A stretch of DNA of 64,000 nt from Patiria miniata (lineage: Eukaryota; Echinodermata; Asteroidea; Valvatida; Asterinidae): positions 7,778,852-7,842,851 of the forward strand of contig NW_024037049.1 in the NCBI RefSeq assembly GCF_015706575.1. Direction: 5' to 3'. Every line of letters starts with the position of its first letter. Position 1 is the first letter of the stretch. Made by a program: the position numbers and the translations under genes. Shown piece after piece: positions 1 to 11,300 of this stretch. Under the pieces are notes generated by a model. The model was not told the origin of the DNA and did no database searches. It saw only the letters and a list, made by a program, of their open reading frames with translations.

Positions 1-101
1 ATGCCCCCAGATCTGTAATGAAGTCACTTTTTAATGATTAACTTATGGTAACTTTGTTACAGATCTTCACTTAAAAAAGTGTTTTAATTCGACTTTTAAT
101 A

Positions 102-283
102 CGAAGTATGTGACCCTCCAGCACAAAACCAAACGTAAGTTGCACAACCATATTTGAACTTAAACCATATATAGTCAGACTCTCTACCATCGCAGCAATC
201 CTATTATTGCGGCATAGGAATTTTCTCTTTTTTGCCACAAGCCCTTCAAGTGGCGATTTTTAACTACTACACCAGGCATTTTT
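102..283. repeat. Direct duplication, copy 1 (second copy 627-808)
   Basis: About 180 bp beginning CGAAGTATGTGACCCTCCAG recurs almost unchanged at 627-808, with only one obvious base difference (ATTATTGCGG against ATTATCGCGG). Copy 1 lies just 3' of the exon at 311-482 on the minus strand and copy 2 just 5' of it, so the exon is bracketed by direct repeats. The near identity implies a recent event. No terminal inverted repeats or coding potential were seen. Confidence 0.85.
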
Positions 284-310
284 TAAAAATTGTTGTAGTC
301 TCAAACTTAC

Positions 311-482
311 CTTTGTTTTGTACTCAAAGTCAATGACATACTCTGGAAGTACAAGTTCATGATCAAAGATGAACCATTCACACTGTCTGGCAGAACATTC
401 ACACTGATGCTCGTTCTCTTCAAGACTGAAATTCTTAGGCTTGAAAACTGAGTCAGCAATTGGATAGAGCTGCTTGCTTATC
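311..482 (-). CDS. LRRC9: LRRC9-like gene, exon 6 of 6 visible (end of PARP-like domain)
   Basis: A 172-nt exon with acceptor TTCACTTAG and donor GTAAGTTTGA. It reads ISKQLYPIADSVFKPKNFSL, then EENEHQCECSARQC followed by EWFIFDHELVLPEYVIDFEY and KTK, ending in phase 0, so more exons lie beyond the window's left edge. The pattern D-S-V-x(n)-E-W-F-I-F-D-x-x-x-V-L-P-E-Y-x-I-x-F resembles the last strands of a PARP catalytic domain (D-S-V ... N-E-Y-I-V-Y-D ... Y-L-x). The Glu of EWFIFD falls where PARP1 has its catalytic Glu. This exon is the main reason for the LRRC9 call. Confidence 0.72.
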
Positions 483-626
483 CTAAGTGAAGGGGAAAAC
501 ACAAATAGAAAGCATGTAACAACAGAGCAACGAAGATAACTTTCACAAGAACAATGACGACAGCAGCAGCACCACGATATTGGAAGGTTTGGGCCTCACA
601 GTTATTGGGGTTGGTGGTTGAGCTCG

Positions 627-808
627 AAGTATGTGACCCTCCAGCACAAAACCAAACGTAAGTTGCACAACCATATTTGAACTTAAACCATATATAGTCA
701 GACTCTCTACCATCGCAGCAATCCTATTATCGCGGCATAGGAATTTTCTCTTTTTTGCCACAAGCCCTTCAAGTGGCGATTTTTAACTACTACACCAGGC
801 ATTTTTTT
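627..808. repeat. Direct duplication, copy 2
   Basis: Second copy of the 102-283 unit, in the same orientation, ending in the CACCAGGCATTTTTT run. Between the copies are the exon and about 140 bp of intron. Confidence 0.85.
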
Positions 809-2230
809 AAAAATGTTGTGTCCATAAATTAGGCTAACAAGTAGGTGAAGGGTTGCCTAACATGGAACACTGGAACATGTTCAAGGAAATTCCCAAAATT
901 ATTGTTGAGAAAACGGTTTGGCGTAGACAAAATTATTGTAAACAACAATAATCTCTTATTTAGGGGAATTTCGTTGAACTTGTTCAAGTCCCCACGTTAC
1001 CCTTCCCGTAGTAGCCCAATTTACGGACACCACATTTTCTCCCCTTTTTTGGTCTTTTGGGCTAAACATCAAAATGTTATCAATTTTCACTTGATTTCCC
1101 ACTTATTTTTGTTAGGGTAACTATGCCAGTAAGTAACTATGTGAATTTGAAGCTCATCAATACCCACGTTTGGCGAGACTAGTTGATGATATCTGAGGAA
1201 AAGGTAAATGCGCGTAACTTTAGGGTAAAATAGTAGCAATTTTGGTTCTTTACTATGTCCTCCTAATTATTCAGTCACTTATATGTTTTACAAAATGTTA
1301 TTGAAGTAAGAATATGCAAGTAGAATCACCAAAATACACTTTTCAAAAAAATAAAAAAATTAAAATATACCCAAATATGGGAATAAATATATTACACGGC
1401 AGGGAGAAACGATTTATGCAAATTAGGCACCCTTCCCAAAAGAATTTCAGGTGTCACCCCTTCTAAATATCTTCTCTAGGGCTATAAGAATAGCTATAAG
1501 AATCTATCTGCCAAGTTTGGTGCTTTGGACCAGTCGGTCACGATTCCGACCATATGCCACCTGACTATCAGGGGATGTTTTGGTCAAACATTAACTATGA
1601 ATACAAAAGTTGAGATCATCATATAAAAAACACTTCCCACCTACTGCGATAATAGGGAGTCCACATCCATTTGCATACTCTGCGCATGTCTATTTTCACA
1701 GGCATCGTACACGGAATAAATCACACCACCGTCGACAGGACAATTCGGGAATGTTAGTGGGCAATGTCTATTTCAAACACTGTGTAAGTACCGGTAGTGT
1801 AATATGTCTTTACAAAGTATGACGTCTTCACTGACTGACAGGCCATATAATCATCAAAGTTTCTAATAATAAATATACATGTATATTGTTTCAATATGTC
1901 CAGAGGAAATTAAGAGACTGAAATATTTACATGGGCCTAGGTTAAATGTACAATCATGAATTTATCTCTGGATGTGCTACATATTATGCAGCAATTAGGC
2001 ATCCTTGATCGCTCATATAGGTGTCCTTGATTTTTATACAACGGTGGTCAAGAGTCTTTTCCTTCCCATTTCTAAAATGTTGACATTATGTTAAGGAACA
2101 CCTGTCTTAAGATATGTGTGGTAGAAATCTGCAGCTATACCGGATTCGCATTCTCATGCGACATAAAAATATTTAAAAGTTATGACAAGGCTACCTTTGC
2201 AGAGGCATCCGATCAGGAGGAAAACACCTC
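809..2230. other. Intron DNA, nothing recognised
   Basis: AT-rich intron sequence of the LRRC9-like gene. Short open frames occur on both strands but show no protein-like composition, motif or splice-compatible extension. Confidence 0.5.
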
Positions 2231-3300
2231 CTAAATATTATATGCGAGTAAGACTTCCGTCTGGCTTTCTGGACACCTCAACGTCAAGAAATGAGATGTT
2301 GCCATTTCTTTCCTGTTCCATGGTGAACTGGATGCTGCTGTGAAGCTCGTTGAGGTGTTCCAAGAAGAGCTGGAGGTTGTCTTGCCCGTGTTGCCAGATG
2401 ACAAAGGTGTCGTCCACCTACCGGAGCCAAACCTTGGGTTGGTGATCTGCTGTTGCGATGGCGGTCTGTTTAGATTCATCCATGAACAAGTCAGCCAGAA
2501 CCGGGGACATAGGAGATCCCATGGAGGTTCCAGCCGACTGTTCAAAGAATTTGTCCCGCAATCTGAAGCTATATGAGTTGACACATGTGAGAAGCAGATC
2601 TTGAAGCTGGTCAGGGGTGAGGTCGGTGCGGTCTTGGAGAGTGGTGTCTGCTTGAAGTCTGTCCTTGGCGATGGTGCAGGCGTCTGAGGTGGGAATGCTG
2701 GTGAAGAGGGAGACGACATCAAAGCTGACCATAATGTCGTCCGGCTGGAGGGTGAGGTCTTGGATGAATGCTGCAAACTGGTCGGAGTTCTTGATGTGGT
2801 GTTCGGTGTTTCCTACCAAGGGGTGGAGGATCTTTGCAAGATGCCTGGCTGTGTTGTATGTAGGACCCCCTCTGGAAACTACAATTGGACGCAGGGGGAT
2901 ATCCTTCTTGTGGATCTTTGGCTGTCCAAAGAACCTGGGGCACTTGAAGCTAGATGGTCGTAGCTGTCTGTACAGAGGCTGTGGGATGTTGCCAGAATGC
3001 TGAAGAGAAAGGAGCTTGCTTTGCAGTCTCCTCTCGATGGATGGCGTGGGGTCCTTCCGCAGTTCACGGTAGCAAGGTGAGTAGAGTATGACCTCAACCT
3101 TGCAGTCATACTCAGCCTTGTCCATGTGGATAGTGGCGTTCCCCTTATCAGCTCGAAGGATGCGGACGGACTTGTCTTGGCGAAGTGTTGCGATGGCTGA
3201 CCGGTCTTGACTGGAGATGTTGGGCTTTGCTGACTTGTGTTTGCAGAGGGCTTCGTTGATCTGCAGGCAGATCTCATCGGCCGCAGATTTGTCGAGGTGG
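2231..3300 (-). mobile_element. Penelope-like element, reverse transcriptase half (inverted relative to its partner)
   Basis: Minus-strand coding matches the N-terminal two thirds of a Penelope-like reverse transcriptase. In order: LRHLDKSAADEICLQ, an ILRADKGNATIHMDK stretch (RT motif 1 region), GQPKIHKKDIPLRPIVVS (the PLE K-I-H-K..LRPI signature), YNTARHLAKILHPLVG, VSFDVVSLFTSIP (motif A) and GTSMGSPMSPVLADLFM (motif B), then the catalytic V-D-D region and SFLDVEVSRKPDG. The copy is no longer an open gene. It stops near 2231, just where the partner at 3310-3958 on the opposite strand resumes the family's usual order. Confidence 0.85.
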
Positions 3301-3309
3301 CGGAGGGTT

Positions 3310-3958
3310 GGTTCTGTGCCTACCGCAAGCCCACCCACACAGACAGATACCTGCACAGCAACTCTTTCCACCACCCAAGAATGAAGTCCTCCGTCAACCA
3401 AGCCCTCGTCCGCAGAGCGTACAACATCTGCGACGATGAACACCTACCTCAAGAACTCCATCACATCACCACAGCACTGCAGCGCAACAGATACCAGCCC
3501 AGCCAAGTTAAGTTGCAAGACCCAAGAACCATTCCCGGCCGTAGGGTCTCCTATACCCCAAGCCAACTAGTTAGGGCCCCTAGTTCTATCACTCTCCCCT
3601 ACTTAGGCACCACTTCTCATCACATCCAGCACATCCTCCAAAAGCATGGAATTCCAGTCTTCCACACATCACCTCTAAAGATGCAGAACCTGCTGACTTC
3701 ACACAAGGATCGCTGTGACCCAGAATGCAGACCTGGGGTGTACAAGATTCCATGTCAATGTGGCAAAGTGTATATCGGCGAGACTGGCAGGGACCTCCCC
3801 ACCAGACTCAAGGAACACAAAGCCCATGGCAGGAAGGGAGACTTCGAGAAATCTTCCATCGTCAAACACTCCCACACTGAGGACCACCCGATCAACTGTG
3901 CAGTGTCAAGTTTGAGGTTGTTTGGACGAGCGGTTCTCGAAAAAGCTGCAAAAAAGTA
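3310..3958 (+). mobile_element. Penelope-like element, C-terminal half with GIY-YIG endonuclease
   Basis: Plus-strand coding begins AYRKPTHTDRYLHSNSFHHP, the conserved PLE segment just after the catalytic region. It runs through a linker and ends in a GIY-YIG nuclease domain: GVYKIPCQCGKVYIGETGRD, LPTRLKEHK, then a conserved IVKHSHTEDH. GVYKI..KVYIGETGR supplies the GIY-YIG and Arg positions typical of Penelope-like elements. It stops at a TAA at 3957. With 2231-3300 this is most of one element, but the halves lie on opposite strands, consistent with an internal inversion. Confidence 0.85.
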
Positions 3959-4867
3959 ATATTTTCTGAGGCAAACGTGCCAGTATTATAGCCTAGCCCA
4001 CCACGCGCTGCCGTCATTTTCAATATTGTTTACGTCATGTTTAAGCTAAAGCGCGCGTGCTTAATATGACGCAAACAATCTTGAACAGAGTTTTCCACAA
4101 CGCGACATTGCGGTCTAGTATGATACCCCGTAATTGAGTCTCATATATTGTTTAAGGACACGCTCGGGGATACACGGTTCCAGATTTCGGACCCGAGGGG
4201 AAATCTCGGGCCCAATATGCAGCAAAAGTAAAATGTAAAACAGTATTGGACCCCGAGATTGAAAAAAAATTTATATTCAAACACAGTTTTTTGATCACTT
4301 GCTGGGTTTGCTCTTACGAAAACGCATGATTCAGAGAGATCACAACCTGATTATTTATACAAACCATTTTTTAAGTTTGGCAAAACTCATCTTCACAGTC
4401 AAATTTGTCATGAAAATTATCCTTTCCTCAATGACCACCGAAACGTAGCGTCTGTATTTGAGTTTAAATTTTAAGCTTATACGCATTTCTTTGGTTTTGG
4501 GGGTTTATTACATTCACAGATATTCTTATGAACAAACTCATGAAAATTGAAAAGTCCTTAAAAGTCAATTATTATCGATAATTTTAGGTTTTAGATCGTC
4601 GCTCTGTCGCAGGTCACCCCTCATGAATTATGCATTTTAATTGACCTGGATGTAAAACTGGCACTTGCGCACAACTTCATGTCGCTTTACACACTGGCCG
4701 AAACAGCGGTAGCAGCTGCACTAGTATCATGTACAGCTGGTAGCAAGCGTCAAAGACAGCTTTCACCGTACTTGTTACCGGTCGGTACCTTTTCGTGGGA
4801 CGTGGATTTGGTTTTTTTGGCAAAATCAACGTATAAGCCGAGGCTTATATTCCGAAAATCACGGTAG
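3959..4867. other. Intron DNA, nothing recognised
   Basis: AT-rich with no open frame of interest. At 4834-4865 the phrase GGCTTATATTCCGAAAATC followed by ACGGTAG occurs, and it recurs at about 27921-27953. It is probably the end of an interspersed element I cannot name. Confidence 0.4.
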
Positions 4868-5500
4868 GTTATATTTGTTGCTCGTGGTCTAATTAGTAAA
4901 CATACCGAAATTCGTGGAAAAAGGACAAGGGAATATTGGGTTAGGGCACATTTAAGATTGAAAAATTTTGTGCACAAGTCTACGGGGATGTCTCCCATAT
5001 TAGGCCAAAAAAAAAAGTCTCCGGTTTCTGGTATGGAGCTTGCCCAAAAAGTGGTGCGGCTACGCGGCTTTTTTTTTTTTTTTACCCGACTTTTTTGCTT
5101 CAAATGTCGGCTGATGACTGCAAATGGTGCCCGACTAAACTTAGTGCAAATATATGGGAGTCCAGAGAGGCCACATAAAGCTTATTCTCGACCATAACCC
5201 AATCTAAAAACACGTTAAAATTGTGCAGCAGCAGGATTCCAGTCAAACCAGTGAGTTTAGCGGTTTTGAGACATCATCTTTCATTGAAAAAAAAACTTTT
5301 TCATTTTGCCGACGCGCGCGCATACCAGAAACCGGAGACTTTTTTTTTGGGCCTTACTCTGGATTGGACATTTGGGAGACATCCCCATAGACTTGTGCAC
5401 AAAATTTTTTAAACTTAAGTGTGCCCTAACCCAATATTCCTTTTTCCACGAATTTTGGTATGCTTACTAATTAGACCACGAGCAACAAATATAAGCTAAT
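4868..5500. repeat. Foldback (long inverted) repeat
   Basis: Two arms of about 170 bp are inverted copies: roughly 4868-5040 and 5325-5500. Shared phrases include TTGCTCGTGGTCTAATTAGT, AATATTGGGTTAGGGCACA, TGTGCACAAGTCTA, GATGTCTCCCA and AGTCTCCGGTTTCTGGTATG. The spacer is about 285 bp. No transposase is present. It looks like a foldback/MITE-type element within the intron, a few hundred bases from the exon at 5717-5907. Confidence 0.75.
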
Positions 5501-5538
5501 TGCGACAATCAAATTGTGCCTCTAAAGGGGGGCTGTGA

Positions 5539-5570
5539 CATTAGGGAGACATGAAAATGTCTCCCTAATG
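5539..5570. repeat. Perfect short hairpin
   Basis: CATTAGGGAGACAT, a four-base loop, then ATGTCTCCCTAATG: a perfect 14-bp stem. The GAGACAT/ATGTCTC word is shared with the foldback repeat just to the left, so it may be part of the same family. Confidence 0.8.
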
Positions 5571-5716
5571 ACCGATGTCTCCCATCGTGCAAAGAAATTA
5601 CGACAACGTGTCTCCTTAGTGGTACCTTTACACGTCTAATTATTATTATTGTTATCATTTCTTTATGGATAAGAAAAATAAAAAAATTATGTTCCTTTGT
5701 TTAAGTCATTACTCAC

Positions 5717-5907
5717 TTCACGTTGACATCCAAGGCTGGAAGACTTTTTCCAAGGTACACCTTACACACTACCAACTGACCAAATCTGAATGGGCAAGGG
5801 TCAGTGCACGTCTCCTTCTTTGCCTTGCCGATGGCTGATTCTATCCTCGCTTTATCACACAAGCTCACACTATTAGACAGATGAACTGCTCCATGGAGAC
5901 CGAGTTG
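5717..5907 (-). CDS. LRRC9: LRRC9-like gene, exon 5 of 6 visible (PARP-like core)
   Basis: A 191-nt exon with acceptor GGTTAATTCAG and donor GTGAGT. Starting in phase 0 it reads QLGLHGAVHLSNSVSLCDKA, RIESAIGKAKKETCTDP, then CPFRFGQLVVCKVYLGKSLP and ALDVNV. The G-x-x-x-L-S-x-S segment sits where PARPs have G-x-Y-F-[SA]. LVVCKVYLGK matches the PARP strand usually written LLLCRVLLGK. It ends in phase 2 and the next exon supplies the last base of a Lys codon. A longer in-frame extension into FCFVFLLFGLI upstream is intron sequence. Confidence 0.72.
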
Positions 5908-6489
5908 CTGAATTAACCCAAATAACAAAAAAACAAAACAAAAAACATTCAAATTATTAATGAAAAGTAGCTCAGATAATAATTAATACTAATAATTAAA
6001 AATGTATAATGCCCCTTTTGCATATAAATTATCAAAAGCGCATATATTCTCCTTTTATTAACACATGTGCTCCAATAATCATAAACTTTGACTTGTACAG
6101 TAAAACTATCCTCTTGAAGCAAAAAAATGAAATTACATAAAATTCATTTTGCATCTATTTTTCACTATTAATTTATCCCAACGGTGACTGAATTATTGAC
6201 TAATTTGTTATCTGATTAGCAATTTAAAAATACTGCAAGTAAAACTTGTGCAATCCCCTGGCATGCTGGCAGTATTTATACAGTCAGTTAGTGTACTTAA
6301 CTGAAATCATCGATGACCTCATTTGACCCTGGATGACCTTTGACCTCAAATGTCTCATGTTACCTGAAGTCACCCTACCCAAAGATTATTGTCACCAAGT
6401 TTGGTTGAGATTGAAGTGAGCATGACTTTTCATATGACAGCACTAGATAGTTAAAGGGAAGATACAACATTTGCAAACATCACAAAACG

Positions 6490-8890
6490 AAACGAGAGAT
6501 CTACATGTATGTCTGTTTGCAACAGAACATAGGGCTTTTCCGCATTATGCTTTTTTATCAATAAAACGTCCCTAATTATGCATGTACAACGCTTCAATCG
6601 AATCGTACCTACAGTTATAAAATTTGCACCTTCAAGACCACATCACAAGACCAGTGATCACTTGCCTCCAGAATACGCTCGAATAACGCATGACGTTACT
6701 GGTCAGATTTTGAAAAGCCCACCCTTTCCACAGAATAACATCGTTGAAAACAAGTTCACATCTTTTACCAATTGCAAATAACAAGGCAATTTCAGCTTCA
6801 ACAGGAAAGAAGGGTCACGCGATTTTGCACGTTATATCAAAAATTAAGACCATGAATTATTCTATCAATTCCCGTAAACAAACAAAATCAGATCTCTCTC
6901 TGTTGATTTTAGATTGATTTTACGTGATGACGTAATCATGATGTAACTTGGCAGTGCTCATTATTTTTTGTGGTTTTAGTCTGTACCAAGTTTGAAGCCA
7001 GTCACAGGAATTAAAGTGTTACATTTTTTAAGCAGAATAAAACTGAAAATATTTTTAAAATCTTAAAAAATCTACAGATAACGTCATCGTGACGTCATTT
7101 CTGATTTGGCGCACTGGTAGTATTATCTAACCACCCACTAAGTTTCATGACGATCGGACGTTCCCTTCATGTGTTTTAAAAAATCGCATAGTTAGTGATG
7201 TCAAAATGAAGTCACACAATTTTCACAATTTTGTGAATATACCTGTTACCAAACAAAAATAATACACAAAGAATATTGAATTTGGCATATTGCGTTCGTA
7301 AGATATGGCTTAAAGGTCCAAAATGTCCAAAATGGATATAAAATTACATGATGACGTCATGATAGTGTCACCTCAATTTTTACATATAACACATCCCGGC
7401 CTACCTACATACCGAGTTTTAACCCTATCGGACTTAATACAGTTCTTTAGATATAGGGTCTTAAAGTTTGCACATTTAAGATGGCGTCAAATGCCCTGTG
7501 ATGACGTAATCATGGTGTCACTTGGAAGTGCATATTATTTAATTGTAGTTTTAGTCTGTACCAAGTTTGAAGCCGATCATACCAATGAAAGTATTAAATT
7601 TTGTAAGCAGAATGAATTTGTCAATATTTAAAAAATCATTAAAATATACCGATGACGTCATCGTGACGTCATTTCAGATTTTGAGTACTATAGTAGTACT
7701 ATTATCTACCCACCCACCAAGTTTCATGACGATCAGACATTCCCTTATATGTGTTTTAAAAAATTGCATTTTTGATGACATCATAATGACGTCACACAAT
7801 TTTCACTATTTTGACAATATACTTATTACCTAACAAACGTAATACCAAAAGAATTTTTAATTTAACATATTGCATTCGTGAGATATGGCTTAAAGGTCCA
7901 AAAATCAAAAAAATCATATAAAATCACACGATGACGTCATTGACATCACCTTAATATTTAATATTTTTTTATTATCATAACGTCACTTTAATTTCCATCT
8001 ATAACACGTCCCGGTCTACTCCCGGTCTACTCAAAGTTTCAACTCAATCGGATCGACAGTTCTGTAGATATAGGACTTTATTATTATTATTATTTATTCG
8101 ACCATCACAAAAACAAAACAAAACAAAACAAAAATTGAGTAAAACGTGCATAAAACAACAACCAACAAGTACAGTAAGACGGTAGCGGGGACCTGGGACG
8201 AAAATCCGAATATGACAAGACAAATGACAGTTATGTGGGTCAGGGACCGCAAAAGTAAAATGAACTACTATTACCCGTGGGTATGCAGCCCCGCACATAA
8301 CGTTGAAAAGACAGATTACAAACACAGAAAACAACGGCCCCCGCAGGGGTGATCAAAATGACAGCAAAAAGAAAAGAGCAATGGGTTGACTTAAGTTACC
8401 GATAAGAATGCCTGCTTGAGGGCCCTAAGGAATCGAGGAAGGGAGTCGACAACAGCTGAGTCTTTGACATGAGGCGGTAAAGAATTCCATATTCTAGGGA
8501 AACTGCGGGTGGGGGAATGAAACAAAGCTTGTGTGCGTGAATGAAGATGGCGGAATGTAAGCAAATCTGGGTGGCGTGGGTTGATTAGGATGTTGTCACT
8601 GATGGTGTCATCGTCATCATTCATGTGCATTGTAATATGCACATGAATGATGACGTCACGTGACCCATGGTGATGTCATGATGACGTCACTCTTCGGGAC
8701 ACATCTATGCTATAAGGACTAAGCCTATGCTGACTTTGAATGTATGACAAAGATGAAAGGCAAAAGTGAGGGGTGGAAAAGACATGTACAATGTCTATTG
8801 GATTTGCCAGGGAATAAAAAGAAGAAGAAAGAAAAAAATGAGAACAAAAAGAAAGGCTTTTCCGCTACTATGCGGAAAAGCCAACGATCA
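6490..8890 (+). mobile_element. Hairpin-capped CRE-rich repeat, apparently with both ends
   Basis: Left end: a hairpin TCTGTTTGCAACAGA (6512-6526) followed by the tag GGCTTTTCCGC (6533-6543). Right end: GGCTTTTCCGC, a six-base loop, GCGGAAAAGCC (8855-8882). The same tag at both ends argues that this is one element. The interior has no gene of its own. It contains repeated modules with TGACGTCA words (for example near 7085, 7345, 7655, 7785) and phrases such as CATCCCGGTCTA and CAAGTTTCATGACGATC that recur in other copies (22.3-22.9 kb, 12.1 kb, 19.6 kb). A LINE tail has landed in it at 8078-8650. The architecture suggests a non-autonomous Helentron/HINE-like element; this is inference. Confidence 0.55.
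8078..8650 (-). mobile_element. LINE 3' end, 5'-truncated
   Basis: Minus-strand reading gives FRHLHSRTQALFHSPTRSFP, RIWNSLPPHVKDSAVV, DSLPRFLRALKQ, the familiar C-terminal end of CR1/Jockey-group reverse transcriptase proteins. After it comes an untranslated tail ending in a TTTTG-rich run and (AATAAT)n at 8078-8098. Only the last part of the protein remains. It sits inside the CRE-rich repeat. Confidence 0.75.
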
Positions 8891-8929
8891 AATTATCCTT
8901 AATACCTTACTGGATTGTTAGGGAATGAC

Positions 8930-9253
8930 AGTCTAAAGCATCCTGTAAAATCATGGCTCCTGCTGTGCTGTCATTTTCAAGAAAAAATTGTATTTTTCTA
9001 ACACTGGTTGGCCACCCTACTAAAACTTATCATCCGTAAACCATTTACCTTAAACTCACCATGGTTTATACCTTGACTTTTGACACCAAAACCAACCTCC
9101 ACTTGCTTACTCCTACCGAAGTTACAATCCAAAACAACATTTCTAACTCAAGTTATCATCCAGAAACTAAGCTGCCTGAGCTGAACGACGGACGAACAAA
9201 TGCTGCAGGCGACGATTATACCCCTCCAGCCTCTCGGCTGAGGGCTGAGGGGT
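8930..9253 (+). repeat. Single 145-bp-family monomer with a 3' hairpin cap
   Basis: One degraded copy of the monomer seen in tandem at 39.1-39.7 kb (AAACTCACCATGGT..., TTATCATCCAGAAACTAAGC) is followed by ACGGACGAAC and a hairpin region ATACCCCTCCAGCC...GGCTGAGGGGTA ending at 9254. This is the same 3' end as at 39.9 kb and 10.87 kb. Confidence 0.6.
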
Positions 9254-9282
9254 AAAAAAATGACAGATCTGGACATTACAGG

Positions 9283-10039
9283 TAGGCCCGGATTAAGTGT
9301 TTTATAGGCCCTAGTTATCACTCCACCCAAGGCATCACCGGCACCAAATTCACGTTGATGCTATTAAAGTACAAAACACTGTAAAAATCAAGCCAGGCCA
9401 AACTGGTATAGTCTTACCTCTAAAAGCCTGTCGGCACCAAGGGAGTCAATTGCTTCTGAAACGTCTGGGGGGTGGGGGTACATACATGTGTATTGTGATC
9501 AGAACTAAAGGGAGTGTGAAGCCGAAATGGCCTGGGGTTTGGGGCCCACTTGGTCCTCTCGAGTGGTGTGATCTGAGGCAATTTTTGACCACTTTAACCA
9601 ATTTTTTTTGGTGAAATATCGTCATGTAAACATCATTTTTGAGTTTGGAGTCATTTAATCAGCTAGTCTGAGCTGTAGAATCAAAGTTAATGTAGTCCGC
9701 ATTTTTTATTGGGGGACGAAAACAGATGGTACCAGCCCCCCCCCCCCCCCAAATAAAAATGTCCTTGCTACGCCCCTGGCTTCAGAATCAAAATGACAGA
9801 CTTTTATACATAGGGCCTACTATGCCTACATGCTGTATGGCGTCAGTTGGTGAAATAGAAAATTCTGAGAGAGACCCTAAAACTTTACAAAAGGTTTTCT
9901 CTGCAGGTGGATGTGTGTGGGTAGGCCTATATACGGCACACTGTGGTATTTTCATTGGCCCCGAATTTTGTGTAGGCCCCAATTTTGTTTTAGGCCCCAG
10001 GCACAGTACCTACTGTGCCTATTAGATAATTCAGGCCCG
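9283..10039. mobile_element. Non-autonomous hAT-type element (757 bp)
   Basis: The ends are imperfect inverted repeats (TAGGCCCGGATTAA at left; CAGGCCCG at right). They are flanked by 8-bp near-identical duplications ATTACAGG (9275-9282) and ATTACAAG (10040-10047), as expected for hAT. The subterminal part (CACCGGCACCAAATTCA, CAAGCCAGGCCAAACTGGTAT) matches the end of the element at 50296-51083 in the opposite orientation. The mismatch in the target duplication suggests an older insertion. A run of Cs and a TACGCCCCTGGC phrase at 9738-9780 may mark a nested smaller element. No transposase. Confidence 0.75.
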
Positions 10040-10047
10040 ATTACAAG

Positions 10048-10800
10048 AGCACATTTGTTGAAGTAACCCTCCCTCCCTGGATTGAAATTCAGCTGTGCTA
10101 TCACATCAGTCAACATCAAACAAAGGTGACTGTTTTTTTTTTTTACAGTTAAGAATTCCATTGTTACTTTAATATAGCCAGGATTTGACAGGAGGTGGTT
10201 GATAACCCAGCTGTACCTCTAAGTTTCCTCTTTTATTTGCTAATGGAATTTGACTAGTCAGAGTGTTTACGCAAATGTGATCTGACTGTTTACTAGCCTG
10301 CATACAAATGCATGGCAGGGGAAGAGGAAGGGATTCTTGACTGTCTGTGACTGATCAAACAATAGTGGCACGACTTAATTTTATCAACAGCATCAGTGAA
10401 TTTTGTCTCAGTCTTCAGGGATTCCTGGAAAATTCATGTAAAAAAGTTTTTGTTGATAACTCTTTAATCAAATAATTTTAATCAAACAACTTAATTTCAT
10501 CACAATTAAAATACTTCAAAAGAGAAATTCTTATTCCAATTTGCACAAACTTTTTTAAGGATAAATACTCTAAAAAGCAATGAGAATTAACATTAGGCAT
10601 AAAGGCCATTTAATTTCTAATAAAATAAATATAATGATACTAATAATTAGAAAAGAGCATCCCATACATTTCCTTGGTTGGTAGAGTTTGAGAGGATTAA
10701 AATCCAAACAAGCTGAAGGAGTGCAATGCGAGAAGGAAAAACACACACAAAAGGACGCTTGTGACATGTCAGCCAGAGTGACAGGTTCCCCTCAAACCTT
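10048..10800. other. Intron DNA, nothing recognised
   Basis: AT-rich intron sequence with no recognisable coding or repeat structure. Confidence 0.4.
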
Positions 10801-10865
10801 TTTACTGTATACTGTTTACTGAGCTGCCCAGACGCCCGCCCGGACGGACACCATAGGCAATGATG

Positions 10866-10896
10866 ATACCCATCAAGCCTCTCAGCTGAGGGGTAT
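10866..10896 (+). repeat. 3' hairpin cap of a 145-bp-family element
   Basis: ATACCCATCAAGCC, CTCA, then GCTGAGGGGTAT forms an imperfect hairpin. It is preceded by ACGCCCGCCCGGACGGACAC, the same lead-in as the caps near 9.23 kb and 39.88 kb. The rest of the element is not preserved. Confidence 0.6.
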
Positions 10897-10967
10897 AAAC
10901 TCCATACAGTTTTCTTAGGGGTGTGGCTAACTTGCAAACGGCGATAGATCAACCCACTGATTAGCTG

Positions 10968-11195
10968 AAATGGGTGCGTCGACTCTGAAGTCCAGATTCA
11001 AACTTTGAGTAATCACTAGAAAATCCATGGTAAGAGGGCAGAAAATCCTGGTAAGAAGACTGAGAGGGTTCCACCCGGGGAGGCGGTAGAAACTGGTAAA
11101 GCTTACCCACTTCAGCCACCAAAAAGGAGGTCTGAAATGGGTGTGTCAACTCTGAAGTCTGGATTCAAACCGTAAGTAATCACTAGAAAATCAAT
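10968..11195. repeat. Short direct repeat pair
   Basis: GAAATGGGTGCGTCGACTCT and the following 40 bases (10968-11028) recur, slightly changed, at 11131-11195, about 163 bp apart. The intervening part resembles neither copy. Confidence 0.65.
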
Positions 11196-11254
11196 TTCAC
11201 CAAGTACGAGCGGGAACCCTAAGTGAGTGCATGTAACACTCCGCAATCCAGAAA

Positions 11255-11300
11255 GGTGCTGCCTATCTATTCTAAAGGAGCTTTGCGTTCTTTGCTGTGA
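11255..11300 (-). mobile_element. Scrap of a DIRS-type retrotransposon
   Basis: The phrase GCTGCCTATCTATTCTAAAG followed by GAGCTTTGCG matches the 3' end of the recombinase region of the DIRS-type copies near 53367 and 44630. Too short for more than a family label; fossil. Confidence 0.5.
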
